Shown: positions 35,826 through 45,000, counted from the first letter of the stretch. The stretch: 64,000 bases of DNA from Corynebacterium sp. ACRPS (GCF_022346005.1 NZ_JAKRMY010000003.1:102096-166095), one strand, 5' to 3'. A program made the numbers and translations. The notes: generated by a model from the sequence alone, not told the origin.

Positions 35826-36326
35826 ATGCAAGCCAACCTCTTCCTCCTGCTCGCCGCCGGAGTAATGGTTTCTGCGGGCATCTACCTCTTGCTCGACCGC
35901 GCCATGACCAAGATGATGCTCGGGCTGCTTTTGCTGGGCAATGGCGCCAACCTCTTTATGCTGCAGGCCGGTGGCCCGGCGGGCTCGCCGCCCATCGATG
36001 GCCGCGAGGCCCAGCCTTATGGCAGCGATATTGCGGATCCTCTTACCCAAGCGATGATCCTTACCGCCATCGTCATTTCCATGGCGCTGACGGCCTTTAT
36101 TCTCACCTTGGCCTACCGCCAGTACCGCTACCGCACCGCCGACGTCATTGAAGATGACGCCGAAGATACCGCGATTGCCGCCAAGGCCTCCAAGCCTGGC
36201 AACGCCGCAGCGAGCGCGGATCATGATGCCTCCAATGACCCCGCCACCGGGCGCGCTACTAAGGAAGGCGATAATTTCGGCCCCGAATCCTTCGAGGAGC
36301 CGGTGAAGGGAGCCGAAGATGACTGA
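35826..36326 (+). CDS. mrpC: Mrp antiporter subunit C
   Basis: A 166-residue NuoK-like subunit with three transmembrane helices (about residues 3-22, 28-48 and 78-100). The conserved segment GIYLLLDRAMTKMMLGLLLLGNGANLFML is characteristic. The last 55 residues are an acidic, Ala-rich tail not found in typical MrpC of about 115 residues. Translation is coupled on both sides: the start abuts the mrpA stop and the end overlaps mrpD by eight bases. It is part of the seven-function (six-gene) cation antiporter complex in the cytoplasmic membrane. Confidence 0.93.
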   Translation: MQANLFLLLAAGVMVSAGIYLLLDRAMTKMMLGLLLLGNGANLFMLQAGGPAGSPPIDGREAQPYGSDIADPLTQAMILTAIVISMALTAFILTLAYRQYRYRTADVIEDDAEDTAIAAKASKPGNAAASADHDASNDPATGRATKEGDNFGPESFEEPVKGAEDD

Positions 36327-38154
36327 GCCATTCCACCAGGCGGCCGAGGCGATGTACCCGTACGTCGGTGCCCTCATTCCGCTGCCCGTCATCATCCCGG
36401 CCGTGGCCGCGGCTCTCTCGCTGCTGTTTGCCCGCATGCCTAATGTGCAGCGCCAGATCGCCTTTTTCTCCCTGCTGATTACGGCTGCGGTGAACGCGAG
36501 CCTGATCATAATAGTGGATTTCCATGGCATACAGACCCTGCAAATAGGCGGCTGGGATGCGCCGGTGGGCATTACCTTGGTGGCGGATCGACTCTCCACG
36601 ATGATCCTCTTTACCTCGTCTGTGGTGCTGTTCTCCGTCATCTGGTACGCCATTTCCCAGGGTGTGCGCGATGGCACCAAGGACGAACCGGTCGCGGTCT
36701 TTTTGCCCACCTACATGTTGCTGACCATGGGCGTGAATATCTCGTTCTTGGCCGGCGACCTCTTTAACCTCTACGTCGGCTTCGAGGTCTTCCTCGTCGC
36801 CTCGTACGTGCTGTTGACCTTGGGGGCATCGGCAGGCCGCGTGCGCGCCGGCGTGGGTTATGTGATGGTCTCGATGGCCTCATCCATGATCTTCTTGCTG
36901 GCGCTAGCGTATGTCTATGCCTCCGTCGGCACCATGAACATGGCGCAGATTGGCCAGCGCATGCAGGACATCCCGGAGGGCACCCGCACCGCCATCTTCG
37001 CCACCTTGCTCGTGGCCTTTGGCATCAAGGCCGCGGTGGTGCCGCTGGCCGCCTGGCTGCCGGACTCCTACCCCACCGCGCCTTCGCTGGTCACGGCCGT
37101 ATTCGCCGGTCTGCTCACCAAGGTCGGTGTATATGCGATCATCCGCGCGCGCACGTCCATTTTTACCAATGGTGGGCTCGATACCGTGCTGATGTGGGTG
37201 GCGCTGGCCACCATGCTGGTGGGCATCTTGGGCGCCATCGCGCAGACCGATATTAAGCGTCTACTGTCCTTTACCCTGGTCAGCCACATCGGCTATATGA
37301 TCTTCGGCGTCTCCTTGGGTACCGCCCAGGGGCTATCCGGCGCCATTTTCTACGCCATCCACCACATTTTGGTGCAGACCGCGCTCTTCTTGGTCGTCGG
37401 CCTCATCGAGCGCCAGGCCGGTACCTCCTCGCTGCGGCGCCTGGGTTCGCTGATGTATTCCGCCCCGCTTATCGCCGTGCTGTATTTCATCCCGGCCATC
37501 AACCTGGGCGGCGTGCCGCCATTCTCTGGCTTCCTGGGCAAGATCATCCTCATTCAGGCGGGCGCCAACGAAGGCTCCTGGCTGGCGTGGGTGCTTATCG
37601 GCGGCGCGCTAGTGACCTCGCTGCTGACCCTGTACGTCATGATGCTGGTGTGGGCCAAGGGCTTCCAACGCGATCGCGCCGATGCCCCCGAAGGCAACGT
37701 CGCCCTGGCCCGCCCCGCCCCGCTTTCCGATATCACCGATGAGGTCGAGTTCTCCTCCCGCCAGGATGTCGGCCGCGTGCCGTTCGGCATGGTGGGTGCC
37801 ACCGCACTGCTGGTCATTGCCTCGACCTCGATCACCTTCCTGGCCGGCCCGATTTCCGGTGTCACCTCCCGCGCGGCCGAATCCGCGCAGGATACCTCCA
37901 TTTATCAATACGCCGTATTGGGCGAAAACGCCGATAACCCCACCCGGCACCTTGACCAAAAGGAGCGCTACGAAGGCGGCGCGGACTCCTACAAGGAGCG
38001 CAGCCACCTGCTGCCGGACCCCGGCCCGGCCCACGATCCGGAATCCGCCGCCAAGGAGACTGCGAGCTCGGAGACGCCAAGCTCGAAGGCACCGGCGAAG
38101 ACGGGGGCATCAGAAAGCCCTACCCCACTAAAGAAGGAGGCCCGCGATGACTAA
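36319..38154 (+). CDS. mrpD: Mrp antiporter subunit D
   Basis: A 611-residue NuoN/NuoM-like subunit with about 14 helices. Conserved blocks LTMGVNISFLAGDLFNLYVGFEVFLVASYVLL, FGIKAAVVPLAAWLPDSYPTAPS and LFFLVVGLIERQAG-like (TALFLVVGLIERQAG) mark the proton-translocating antiporter family. The tail of about 70 residues is hydrophilic and Ser/Lys/Glu-rich, longer than usual. It overlaps mrpC upstream and mrpE downstream (eight bases each), consistent with coupled synthesis of equal subunit amounts. Confidence 0.94.
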   Translation: MTEPFHQAAEAMYPYVGALIPLPVIIPAVAAALSLLFARMPNVQRQIAFFSLLITAAVNASLIIIVDFHGIQTLQIGGWDAPVGITLVADRLSTMILFTSSVVLFSVIWYAISQGVRDGTKDEPVAVFLPTYMLLTMGVNISFLAGDLFNLYVGFEVFLVASYVLLTLGASAGRVRAGVGYVMVSMASSMIFLLALAYVYASVGTMNMAQIGQRMQDIPEGTRTAIFATLLVAFGIKAAVVPLAAWLPDSYPTAPSLVTAVFAGLLTKVGVYAIIRARTSIFTNGGLDTVLMWVALATMLVGILGAIAQTDIKRLLSFTLVSHIGYMIFGVSLGTAQGLSGAIFYAIHHILVQTALFLVVGLIERQAGTSSLRRLGSLMYSAPLIAVLYFIPAINLGGVPPFSGFLGKIILIQAGANEGSWLAWVLIGGALVTSLLTLYVMMLVWAKGFQRDRADAPEGNVALARPAPLSDITDEVEFSSRQDVGRVPFGMVGATALLVIASTSITFLAGPISGVTSRAAESAQDTSIYQYAVLGENADNPTRHLDQKERYEGGADSYKERSHLLPDPGPAHDPESAAKETASSETPSSKAPAKTGASESPTPLKKEARDD

Positions 38155-38674
38155 GAGCCGCTTTGCCGGTCTGCGCTACCGCTTCCGGCCGTGGTTTACC
38201 GTCTGGATCACGGTCATGTGGTGCATGCTCATGGGCGAAATCACGGTGGGCAATGTCGTCGGCGGCCTCCTCGTCGCCCTGGTCATCGTCTTTGCCCTGC
38301 CACTGCCGGCGATGCCCATTGCCGGCGTCGAGGTCGCGTGGGGCAAATTCTTCCGCTACATGCTGCGCTGGTTCTGGGAGCTGTTTTATGCCTCCCTCAA
38401 GGTGGGCTGGCTGGCCTCCCGGCCGCAGCCGCTGCCTAAAACCGCCATCCTGGAATTGCCGATGCGCCTGGAAAATGAGTTCATCCTCTCCCTCGCGGTG
38501 ACACTGTACAACCTGCAGCCGGGAGGAACGGTGACAGACATTGACATCGCCAATCGCATGATCACCATCCACATCCTGGATGCCCGGGATGAGGCGCAGA
38601 TCCAGCGCGAAATCGATGCCGTATCCCGCCTAGAATCTTCCATGATCGAGATCTTTGAAAGGAGCCACCCATAA
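38147..38674 (+). CDS. mrpE: Mrp antiporter subunit E
   Basis: A 175-residue MrpE. Two or three hydrophobic helices near the N-terminus (WFTVWITVMWCMLMGEITVGNVVGGLLVALVIVF) precede the conserved cytosolic part with LEFPxxLxNEFxxxLLAxxITLTPGT-like organisation, here LELPMRLENEFILSLAVTLYNLQPGG. The end has the typical DIANRMITIHILDA strand. It overlaps mrpD and ends on the base where mrpF starts. MrpE is needed for full Na+ transport in other Mrp systems. Confidence 0.93.
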   Translation: MTKSRFAGLRYRFRPWFTVWITVMWCMLMGEITVGNVVGGLLVALVIVFALPLPAMPIAGVEVAWGKFFRYMLRWFWELFYASLKVGWLASRPQPLPKTAILELPMRLENEFILSLAVTLYNLQPGGTVTDIDIANRMITIHILDARDEAQIQREIDAVSRLESSMIEIFERSHP

Positions 38675-38949
38675 TGGATCCGCAGATCTATCACGCCATC
38701 CTGCTGGTTCCCGCATTCCTGCTGTGGATCTCCGTATTAATCACCGTCTGGCGCATTATCACCGGGCCCAACTCCCTCGACCGGCTGGTGGGCATGGACG
38801 GTTTTACCGCCATGTTCCAATGCGCGCTGGCGACCTACATGTGCTGGTCACTTGATACCTCCGTGGTCTCGGCCATGCTGGTCATCGCGCTGCTCGGTTT
38901 CATCTCCACCGTGTCTGTTACCAGGTTTAGGAAGAGGGATAACCAATGA
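38674..38949 (+). CDS. mrpF: Mrp antiporter subunit F
   Basis: A 91-residue protein with three helices (about residues 5-25, 33-52 and 58-80). The conserved VWRIITGPNSLDRLVGMDGFTA block of MrpF is present. Its ATG shares one base with the mrpE stop (TAATG), and its stop overlaps the mrpG start by four bases. In other systems MrpF is a small scaffold of the complex and is also linked to bile-salt or cholate efflux; that role is not visible here. Confidence 0.93.
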   Translation: MDPQIYHAILLVPAFLLWISVLITVWRIITGPNSLDRLVGMDGFTAMFQCALATYMCWSLDTSVVSAMLVIALLGFISTVSVTRFRKRDNQ

Positions 38950-39326
38950 GTTGGTCTCTAATCGCCGATATCCTCTCGCTCATCCTCGTCATCAGCGGCA
39001 GCCTGCTCATCCTCGCCGCCGCCATTGGCCTAGCCCGCTTTAAGGACACGATGTCCCGCGTGCATGCCGTGAGCAAGCCGCAGACCACCGGGCTCATCCT
39101 CACCATCATGGGTGCGTTCATCCGCATTACTGGCGCGGAATCTTTCAGCATGGCCGAGCGTGGTGATTTGGGTATGCTTATTTTGCTGGTACTGTTTGCG
39201 ATGTTTACCAGCCCTGTAACCGCGCAGCGCACCTCACGCATTGCACGCCGTGAAGGCCTGTATGGTTCCGAGGAATCGATGTCGCGCAATGACCGCCCCG
39301 CCGGCCGTTCGCTGCGCCGCAAATAG
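38946..39326 (+). CDS. mrpG: Mrp antiporter subunit G
   Basis: A 126-residue MrpG with three helices. ARFKDTMSRVHAVSKPQTTGLIL is the family signature (L-x-R-x-x-D-x-x-x-R-x-H-A). The hydrophilic end is Arg/Ser-rich. It is the last gene of the mrp operon. A ribosome site AGGAGG overlapping its stop belongs to the glycosyltransferase gene that follows 15 bases later, so that gene may be read through from mrp. Confidence 0.93.
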   Translation: MSWSLIADILSLILVISGSLLILAAAIGLARFKDTMSRVHAVSKPQTTGLILTIMGAFIRITGAESFSMAERGDLGMLILLVLFAMFTSPVTAQRTSRIARREGLYGSEESMSRNDRPAGRSLRRK

Positions 39327-39341
39327 GAGGCACCTTTAACC

Positions 39342-40832
39342 GTGAAAAAGCTCTACGGACTGCCTACTCTGGCCGCTCTATTGGTTGCCTTCTTTATTTT
39401 CAGCATCTCCCGCTATAGCCAATACGACGGCCCCAATGCCTTCATCTGGCGCGTGCCGTTGGATCTGAAGATTTACTGGCTCGCCGGCGGCGAGGTTGCC
39501 GATGGCGCCAACCTCTACGACAACGCCTACATTGGCAACCTGCCTTTTACCTACCCTCCCTTTGCCGGCACGCTATTCAAGTGGATTTCCTCGCTTGCCG
39601 ATGACCCCCTTATCATCCTCTGGCAAGGCGGCACCATCCTTGCGTTATTGGCCGTCATCCTCATGGTCTTCCACGAGCGCGGCCTTAAACTTTCGCCCTT
39701 GACCTGGGTTGTTGCCATCCTACTGGTGCTGTGCGCCCCGGCTGTAGAGCCGATGTACGGCACCTTGTTCTACGGCCAGATCAACGTCTTTTTGATGTTC
39801 TTGGTCGCCCTCGACGTCATTCCAAAAAAGAGGGCCCTGCCCGGAATTGGCATCGGCCTCGCCGCAGGCTTGAAGCTCACCCCGGCCTTTATGGGCTTGG
39901 TACTCCTATTCCAGAAGCGCTGGTGGCAGGCGGTCATCTCCGTCCTTACCTTCGCGGTGACCGTTGCGATTGGTTTCGTCACCATTCCGGATGCCGGGGT
40001 GTTCTGGACCGATGCCATCTTCAATTCCTCCCGCGTGGGTGAACACACCAACCCGGGCGCGCAGTCAATCCGCTCGCTCATGGTCCGCGCGTGGGGCATC
40101 GACGGCGGCTGGATGTGGCTTGCCGCCGTCGCGGTGGTCTTCGTCCTGACCTGCCTGGCCCTGCGCACCGCGATGAAGCACAAGAATAACTCCGCCGCCA
40201 TGTCCCTTGCCGGCATTTGCGCGTGCTTGGTCTCTCCCTTTTCCTGGTACCACCACTGGGTCTGGGTCTTCCCGCTGGCCATCGTTGTCCTCATCTCCGT
40301 CAACCAGGCACTGGGCAAGCGCCTGCACGGCGTCATCGGTGCGCAAGTAGCAGCACTCATTTCCTTCGCGGCCATGTGCGTCGTACTGCTGCCCTTTGTC
40401 TCCGCAGCCTTCTGGCTCGAAGGCTCCAACCGCTCTTTGAACCAGTTGGACTTCCAGCCCTGGGCCATGCTCCTTTTCACCGCCTCCGGCATCCTCTACA
40501 TCGCCTTTTATGCCCTCTGGGGATTTATCCCCGGCACCCAGCCCAGCGAGGAAGACGCCCGCGGCGGCCGGCACGCGGCACAGCGTGCTGCTCAGCCGCA
40601 GCACGCCCAACAGCACCGCGCCCAGCAGCCCCAGCACGCCCAGCCGCAACGCACTCAGACAGCCGGAGCTCACGCGTCTGGCGCTACCGCACGGGGTTCT
40701 GCCACTACCGACGAAACCGCAGAGTTCCCAGTATTTAACCCTGAGACCCGCGAGTTTCCCTCCACCGAGGGCTATACCGATATTCCGGTTCCCCCGTCCC
40801 CCGGCGGCCGCCACGCCCTAGATAACGACTAA
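39342..40832 (+). CDS. GT87-family membrane glycosyltransferase (DUF2029)
   Basis: A 496-residue polytopic protein, about ten helices, of the GT87/DUF2029 class. These enzymes use polyprenyl-phosphate mannose or arabinose to build phosphatidylinositol mannosides, lipomannan or arabinogalactan in this order. The first extracytoplasmic loop carries the expected DLKIYWLAGGEVADGANLYD with its catalytic-type Asp, followed by FTYPPFAGTLF. The last 90 residues are a Gln/His/Ala-rich cytosolic tail (QPQHAQQHRAQQ), unusual for the family. GTG 39342 is preceded by AGGAGG. It sits 15 bases after mrpG. Donor and acceptor cannot be assigned. Confidence 0.85.
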   Translation: MKKLYGLPTLAALLVAFFIFSISRYSQYDGPNAFIWRVPLDLKIYWLAGGEVADGANLYDNAYIGNLPFTYPPFAGTLFKWISSLADDPLIILWQGGTILALLAVILMVFHERGLKLSPLTWVVAILLVLCAPAVEPMYGTLFYGQINVFLMFLVALDVIPKKRALPGIGIGLAAGLKLTPAFMGLVLLFQKRWWQAVISVLTFAVTVAIGFVTIPDAGVFWTDAIFNSSRVGEHTNPGAQSIRSLMVRAWGIDGGWMWLAAVAVVFVLTCLALRTAMKHKNNSAAMSLAGICACLVSPFSWYHHWVWVFPLAIVVLISVNQALGKRLHGVIGAQVAALISFAAMCVVLLPFVSAAFWLEGSNRSLNQLDFQPWAMLLFTASGILYIAFYALWGFIPGTQPSEEDARGGRHAAQRAAQPQHAQQHRAQQPQHAQPQRTQTAGAHASGATARGSATTDETAEFPVFNPETREFPSTEGYTDIPVPPSPGGRHALDND

Positions 40833-40908
40833 GCGGTACGCAGCAGCGGGGCGCGGCAGCAATCTGCGCACCCTGCGCCGGCCGCGCCCAGCTACTTCCG
40901 GTGTGGCT

Positions 40909-40939
40909 CTAGGCGTGCGATCACTGAGCACACGCCTAG
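40909..40939. terminator. Bidirectional terminator hairpin
   Basis: CTAGGCGTG (40909-40917) pairs with CACGCCTAG (40931-40939) between two convergent genes. An overlapping GATCAC/GTGATC pair is also present. There is no strong T-run. Confidence 0.55.
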
Positions 40940-40958
40940 TCGGTGATCGGTTAGCTAA

Positions 40959-42098
40959 TTAGCGCACCGGCCGGAAGGTGTGGAGCTCGCGGCAGGTTTC
41001 TTCGACGACATCGCGCCAGCTGCCGGTTTCTTGAAAAAGGCGGCGTTGGCGTTCGTATCCGGCGCCGCCATCGATGATTTCGTGCACCAAGGCCAGCTCT
41101 TCCGCGCAGCCCAACTCGCGGGCTAAGGGCGTGAGTTCTTCTATCATCTGGGCCAATTCATCTTTGACCCAAGCCTCGTCCGTATCGCGCGAGGTAATAA
41201 CGAGGGCATCCATGCCGTAGCGCGCACCGCGCCACTTATTTTCCGCCACGTGCCACGGCTGCAAGACGGGTAGTTCCTCGCCCGCATCAATCATGCGGTC
41301 ATAGTACACGACCAAGCAGTGCGTGAGAGCGACGACGGCGGATAGCTCCCGCAGGTTCGAGGTGGCGTCGGATACGCGGACCTCCACGGTGCCCCACTTC
41401 GAGGCTGGGCGGATATCAAAGTGCATCGAGCCGGTGTGATTGATAACCCCGGAGATGGCCTGATCCCGCATATAGGACTGCCACTCGTCCCACGTGAAGA
41501 ATTGATACGGCATGCCAGCGGTAGGCAGCTGTTGATAGAGCATCGTGCGGTTGGAGGCGTAGCCCGTATCGAGGCCTTCCCACCCGGGCGAGCACGCAGA
41601 GATAGCCAAAAGGTGGGGGTACTTCGTCATCAGCGCATTGATGATGGGCCAGACGCGATCCTCGTGACTGATGCCAACATGGACGTGGGTGCCCCACAGC
41701 AGCATCTGCTTTCCCCAATACTGGGTGCGGGCGATGATCTCTTGATAGCTGGGTTTATCTGACAGCGGGTTTTCCCGGAAATCCGTAAACGGGTGCCCGC
41801 CAGAGGCCCACACATCGATGCCGAGCTTGGCAGCTGCTTCTTCCACGGCAGCCAACGAGGTTTCTAGCTCCGCGATGGCTTCTGGCACCGTGGTGCAAAT
41901 GCCCGTGACTAGTTCCACCGTATTCTGGAGGAATTCCTTTTCCACGTGAATATCTGGGTGGGCGGCAGCGGCGAGATCAATAAGCTCAGCCCCGCGCGGG
42001 ACAAGATCGCGCGAGTCGCGGTCCACGAGCGCGACTTCCCATTCCACCCCGAGCGTGGGCTCGGGGGAACGGGCGAATACTTCTGCCGGAATCTTCAC
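40959..42098 (-). CDS. YbdK-type carboxylate-amine ligase (GCS2 family)
   Basis: A 379-residue member of the glutamate-cysteine ligase family 2. [12 protein letters not shown] (metal-binding Glu), [46 protein letters not shown] and [13 protein letters not shown] are conserved blocks. The E. coli YbdK enzyme has weak glutamate-cysteine ligase activity in vitro. Corynebacteria use mycothiol, so the real substrate may be another amino acid. A homologue (Rv0433) sits in a matching neighbourhood in M. tuberculosis, near the LytR_C, DUF3263 and def genes. It faces the glycosyltransferase gene. Confidence 0.88.
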   Translation of the reverse strand: MKIPAEVFARSPEPTLGVEWEVALVDRDSRDLVPRGAELIDLAAAAHPDIHVEKEFLQNTVELVTGICTTVPEAIAELETSLAAVEEAAAKLGIDVWASGGHPFTDFRENPLSDKPSYQEIIARTQYWGKQMLLWGTHVHVGISHEDRVWPIINALMTKYPHLLAISACSPGWEGLDTGYASNRTMLYQQLPTAGMPYQFFTWDEWQSYMRDQAISGVINHTGSMHFDIRPASKWGTVEVRVSDATSNLRELSAVVALTHCLVVYYDRMIDAGEELPVLQPWHVAENKWRGARYGMDALVITSRDTDEAWVKDELAQMIEELTPLARELGCAEELALVHEIIDGGAGYERQRRLFQETGSWRDVVEETCRELHTFRPVR

Positions 42099-42142
42099 TG
42101 GTCCAGCTTAACGGGTGGCAGGTAATATTCCATGAATTTTAT

Positions 42143-43075
42143 TTAGGCCTGGGGGACGGCGAGGGCGACCACAACGGCGCCGTCATCGGTAGCTTCCTTG
42201 GGCAGGTCCTTATTCATGGGCTTGATTTCCGCCTGGTAGCGCGCGGCAACTTCCTTAGCCAAGGACTCCGCGGAGGTATCGCCTTCTGGGTAGAAGACGG
42301 TGGTCTTGGGCACGGTCAGGACGTCGCCTGGCAGGTTGCCCACATAGCCCACCTTGAAGCCGCCGTCCTTCAACACATCGGCTTCGTTCTTGGCCTTATC
42401 GGATTCACCGGAGTTATTGAGCACGCTGACCTTAATGTCATTGCGGTCGCGCGCAGCGGACGGCGCATCGTTACCACCGGCACGGGCTTCATCCCCGGCG
42501 CGGCCTTCCTCGTGCGGATCGCGCGCGTCGGCATCGCGGTTAGCCTCGCCCTCGGCACCGCCGTTCGGGTGCGCGTTATCGCCCTCGCCTTCGCGAGGCG
42601 GCTGGTTATTAGCCCCGTCGCGGGAGCCATCGCCGCGCGCGCCATCCGCGGCAGGACCGCCCGCGCCATTGCCCTCTTGGCCGCCATTTGCGGAGCCGTC
42701 TGACTTCGACTGCTCGGAATCGGAAGCGACGGTCGAGTCATCATCCTCCGAAGTCATGGCATAAAGGCCCCACAGGCCGAGCATCACGGCCACGGCGATA
42801 AGCACCATGGCGAGCCCGCGCAGCGGTAAACCGCCCTTCTTGGCGTGGGCGCCTCCCCCACCGCCAGTTCCAGCCGCAGCGGCTCCCGCTCCGGCACCTG
42901 CAGCGCCAGCGGCAGCAGCATTTTCGCCGCCTATCTCATCGTCATAAGCGCCCTCGTAGGCGTCGTCATAATAAGCATCGCCATAATCGGTCGCGGCGGC
43001 ATCCTCCGCGGCGGCACCGTCTGCGGCGTCGTCGAATTGCTGGTCGTATAGATTATCCGGATTCCCTTTAGTCAC
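42143..43075 (-). CDS. Membrane-anchored LytR_C domain protein
   Basis: A 310-residue protein. The first 85 or so residues are acidic and Ala/Tyr/Gly-rich (DDAYEGAYDDEIGGE). One transmembrane helix (about 92-110, LAMVLIAVAVMLGLWGLYAM) follows, then a long Gly/Asn/Asp/Arg-rich linker, then a LytR_C domain from about 212 (KVSVLNNSGESDKAKNEADVLKDGGFKVGYVGN). LytR_C domains occur on envelope proteins linked to attaching polymers to the wall. This one has no catalytic LCP domain. The start is GTG with no ribosome site; a TACTAA 10 bases upstream suggests a short-leader message. Its position matches Rv0431. Confidence 0.82.
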   Translation of the reverse strand: MTKGNPDNLYDQQFDDAADGAAAEDAAATDYGDAYYDDAYEGAYDDEIGGENAAAAGAAGAGAGAAAAGTGGGGGAHAKKGGLPLRGLAMVLIAVAVMLGLWGLYAMTSEDDDSTVASDSEQSKSDGSANGGQEGNGAGGPAADGARGDGSRDGANNQPPREGEGDNAHPNGGAEGEANRDADARDPHEEGRAGDEARAGGNDAPSAARDRNDIKVSVLNNSGESDKAKNEADVLKDGGFKVGYVGNLPGDVLTVPKTTVFYPEGDTSAESLAKEVAARYQAEIKPMNKDLPKEATDDGAVVVALAVPQA

Positions 43076-43098
43076 TTCAGTAACATTAGTAGCTAGTT

Positions 43099-43356
43099 CT
43101 AACGCGGTGGGGTATTTCCCCGCGCGGCGCGCCGCGTGTTTTCGCGCTCCTCCCGCAGGCGTTTTAGCCGGGCCACCAAGAGGGGATGGGATTCGGCGGC
43201 AGCGGGGACATCAAGAAGCAGGTTGAGGCGTTGGTGATAGCGCACCGGCGAGATATCCAGCTGCGCACGAATGGCCTCTTCCTTGCGGCCAATGCTGCGC
43301 GGAGCGGTTTCCTCAAAATCTAAGATGGCGGCGTCTAGGTCAGACAAGGGGTTCAT
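43099..43356 (-). CDS. DUF3263 protein
   Basis: An 85-residue cytosolic protein with the DUF3263 pattern: LDAAILDFEETAPRSIGRKEEAIRAQLDISPVRYHQRLN looks like a helix-turn-helix, so DNA binding is likely but unproven. ATG 43356 is chosen over the frame start at 43389 because it opens on the domain, and a -10 (TACAGT) lies six bases upstream. It is divergent from def with 16 bases between start codons. The same pair (Rv0430 and def) is found in mycobacteria. Confidence 0.85.
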   Translation of the reverse strand: MNPLSDLDAAILDFEETAPRSIGRKEEAIRAQLDISPVRYHQRLNLLLDVPAAAESHPLLVARLKRLREERENTRRAARGNTPPR

Positions 43357-43359
43357 GCC

Positions 43360-43368
43360 TAAACTGTA
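43360..43368. promoter_or_regulatory. Overlapping -10 elements of divergent leaderless genes
   Basis: Only 16 bases separate the two start codons. TAAACT (43360-43365, plus) lies seven bases before the def ATG, and TACAGT (43363-43368, minus) lies six bases before the DUF3263 ATG. The two -10 boxes overlap by three bases, so the genes should compete for polymerase. Confidence 0.6.
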
Positions 43369-43372
43369 AAGC

Positions 43373-43996
43373 ATGACTATTCGCCCCATCGTTATCCACG
43401 GCGACCCCGTGCTTCATCAGCCCACCACGCCGGTGGAAGAATCCGAGATTTCCAGCCCTGAGATGCAACAGCTCATCGCGGACATGTACGAGACCATGGA
43501 GGTCGCCCACGGCGTGGGCCTGGCTGCGAACCAGGTGGGCATCGGCAAGCGGCTCTTCGTGTACCACTGCCCCGATACCGAAGGCCCAGACGGCACCGAG
43601 CTGCCCGCCGATAAGGCCGGCATGCGCAAGGGCTGTGTTATCAACCCGGTGCTGGAGACCTCCGAGATTCCAGAAACCATGCCTGCCGATGACGGCTCCG
43701 ACGACGAAGGCTGCCTGTCCGTGCCGGGCGAGGGCTTTCCCACCGGCCGCGCCGATTGGGCGCGCGTAACCGGCAAGGACGAGCACGGCAACGACATCAC
43801 TGTAGAGGGCTACGGCTTTTTTGCCCGCTGCCTGCAGCACGAAACTGGCCACCTCGATGGCTACGTCTATACCGATACCCTCATCGGCCGCTACAAGCGC
43901 CAGGCCAAGAAGGCCATTAAGCGCAATGGCTGGACCGAGCCGGGCTACACCTGGATGCCGGGTGAAGACGAAGATCCCTTCGGGCACGACGATTAA
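43373..43996 (+). CDS. def: Peptide deformylase
   Basis: A 207-residue metalloenzyme that removes the N-formyl group from new proteins at the ribosome. All three motifs are intact: GVGLAANQ (47-54), EGCLS (112-116, metal ligand Cys114) and HETGH (156-160). The region between motifs I and II contains an extra acidic loop ([21 protein letters not shown]), as in actinobacterial enzymes. It is probably leaderless: no ribosome site, and a -10 seven bases before the ATG. It is followed by GNAT, xthA and cls in the same direction. A copy of CATCGGCAAGC lies at 43540-43550. Confidence 0.97.
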   Translation: MTIRPIVIHGDPVLHQPTTPVEESEISSPEMQQLIADMYETMEVAHGVGLAANQVGIGKRLFVYHCPDTEGPDGTELPADKAGMRKGCVINPVLETSEIPETMPADDGSDDEGCLSVPGEGFPTGRADWARVTGKDEHGNDITVEGYGFFARCLQHETGHLDGYVYTDTLIGRYKRQAKKAIKRNGWTEPGYTWMPGEDEDPFGHDD

Positions 43997-43998
43997 TC

Positions 43999-45000
43999 AT
44001 GTCCCGCATCTTTCGTTCCGATGACGTGCAGGTAGGCGATCGCGTCGTGGCCCGGCGCGATTTTGGCGATGTGCACAGCGATGTCATTGGCCACGTCCTC
44101 AGCCTTAAGCCGCTGGTCATCCGCCCACAGCAGGTCGGCGGCTATCCCTCTGACCTCGAGGCAGTGGAGATCGCGCCCGAGCAGCTGAAGATCATCAAGC
44201 GCCTTTCGCCGCGCATGGTGCGCAATTCCGATATTCGCGCCGTCGAATACGCCACCGCCCAGGCCTTTCCCGGCAAGGAGCACACGTGGACCGCGGACGG
44301 TTCCTGGCTCATGCGCGCCGGCGATGGTGTGACGGGCCGGTCCAATTCCGCCGTCCCGCTCGGGCCTTCCGCGGGCTTCAATCCGGTGCCCGTCGAGGAA
44401 ATCACGGAGTTCTACCGCCGCCACGATCTCCCGGTGCGCCTGCTTATCCCGGAGCGCATTGGCAAGCCTGCAGAGCGCCTGCTTGCCGATGCCACCTGGC
44501 ACACCGAACCCGAAATCCTCGTCATGGTCCTGCGCGATCTCGCAGACCTTTCCGCCGAGGCCCCGGGGTCCCACCCCAGCGGCGCGGAGTTTCGCATCGA
44601 TGCCCAGCCCGATGACGCATGGCTGCAGATGTACCACTTCCGCGGCCAGGCGCTGCCCGCCGAGGCCCTGGAGTACCTGCGCGCCCGCATCGAGGGCACG
44701 ATGGGCTTTGGGCGGCTCGTTATTGACGGCGAGACCGTCGCCATCACCCGCGGCACCATCACCGAATCCGGCGACGGCACCGCCTGGCTGGGATACTCCG
44801 CCGTGGAGGTAGCGCCCGCGCACCGCCGCCAGGGCTTAGGAGCGCTTTTGGGCCAGCACATGCTGCGCTGGGGGCGCGAGCAGGGCGCGAAGCACGCCTA
44901 CCTCGATGTCCTGGCTTCTAATACCGCCGGCATTCGCCTGTACGAAAAGCTGGGGTTCATCGAGCAGCACCGCCAAATCTACGCCCGGCTGCGCGACTAG
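43999..45000 (+). CDS. GNAT acetyltransferase with N-terminal beta domain (Rv0428c-like)
   Basis: A 333-residue protein. The first 70 residues (DDVQVGDRVVARRDFGDVHSDVIGHVLSL) look like a small SH3-like beta domain. A middle domain follows, and the C-terminal GNAT domain has VEVAPAHRRQGLGALLGQHMLRWG for acetyl-CoA and YLDVLASNTAGIRLYEKLGF. The start lies two bases after the def stop. Gene order def-GNAT-xthA is the same as Rv0429c-Rv0428c-Rv0427c in M. tuberculosis, which supports the match. The substrate is unknown; with def in the same operon, a protein-terminus or ribosome-related role can be suggested but is not shown. Confidence 0.85.
   Translation: MSRIFRSDDVQVGDRVVARRDFGDVHSDVIGHVLSLKPLVIRPQQVGGYPSDLEAVEIAPEQLKIIKRLSPRMVRNSDIRAVEYATAQAFPGKEHTWTADGSWLMRAGDGVTGRSNSAVPLGPSAGFNPVPVEEITEFYRRHDLPVRLLIPERIGKPAERLLADATWHTEPEILVMVLRDLADLSAEAPGSHPSGAEFRIDAQPDDAWLQMYHFRGQALPAEALEYLRARIEGTMGFGRLVIDGETVAITRGTITESGDGTAWLGYSAVEVAPAHRRQGLGALLGQHMLRWGREQGAKHAYLDVLASNTAGIRLYEKLGFIEQHRQIYARLRD

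Noticed and set aside
35205..36710. 501-codon open frame on the minus strand across mrpA-mrpD
   Set aside because: Antisense to three clear Mrp subunit genes.
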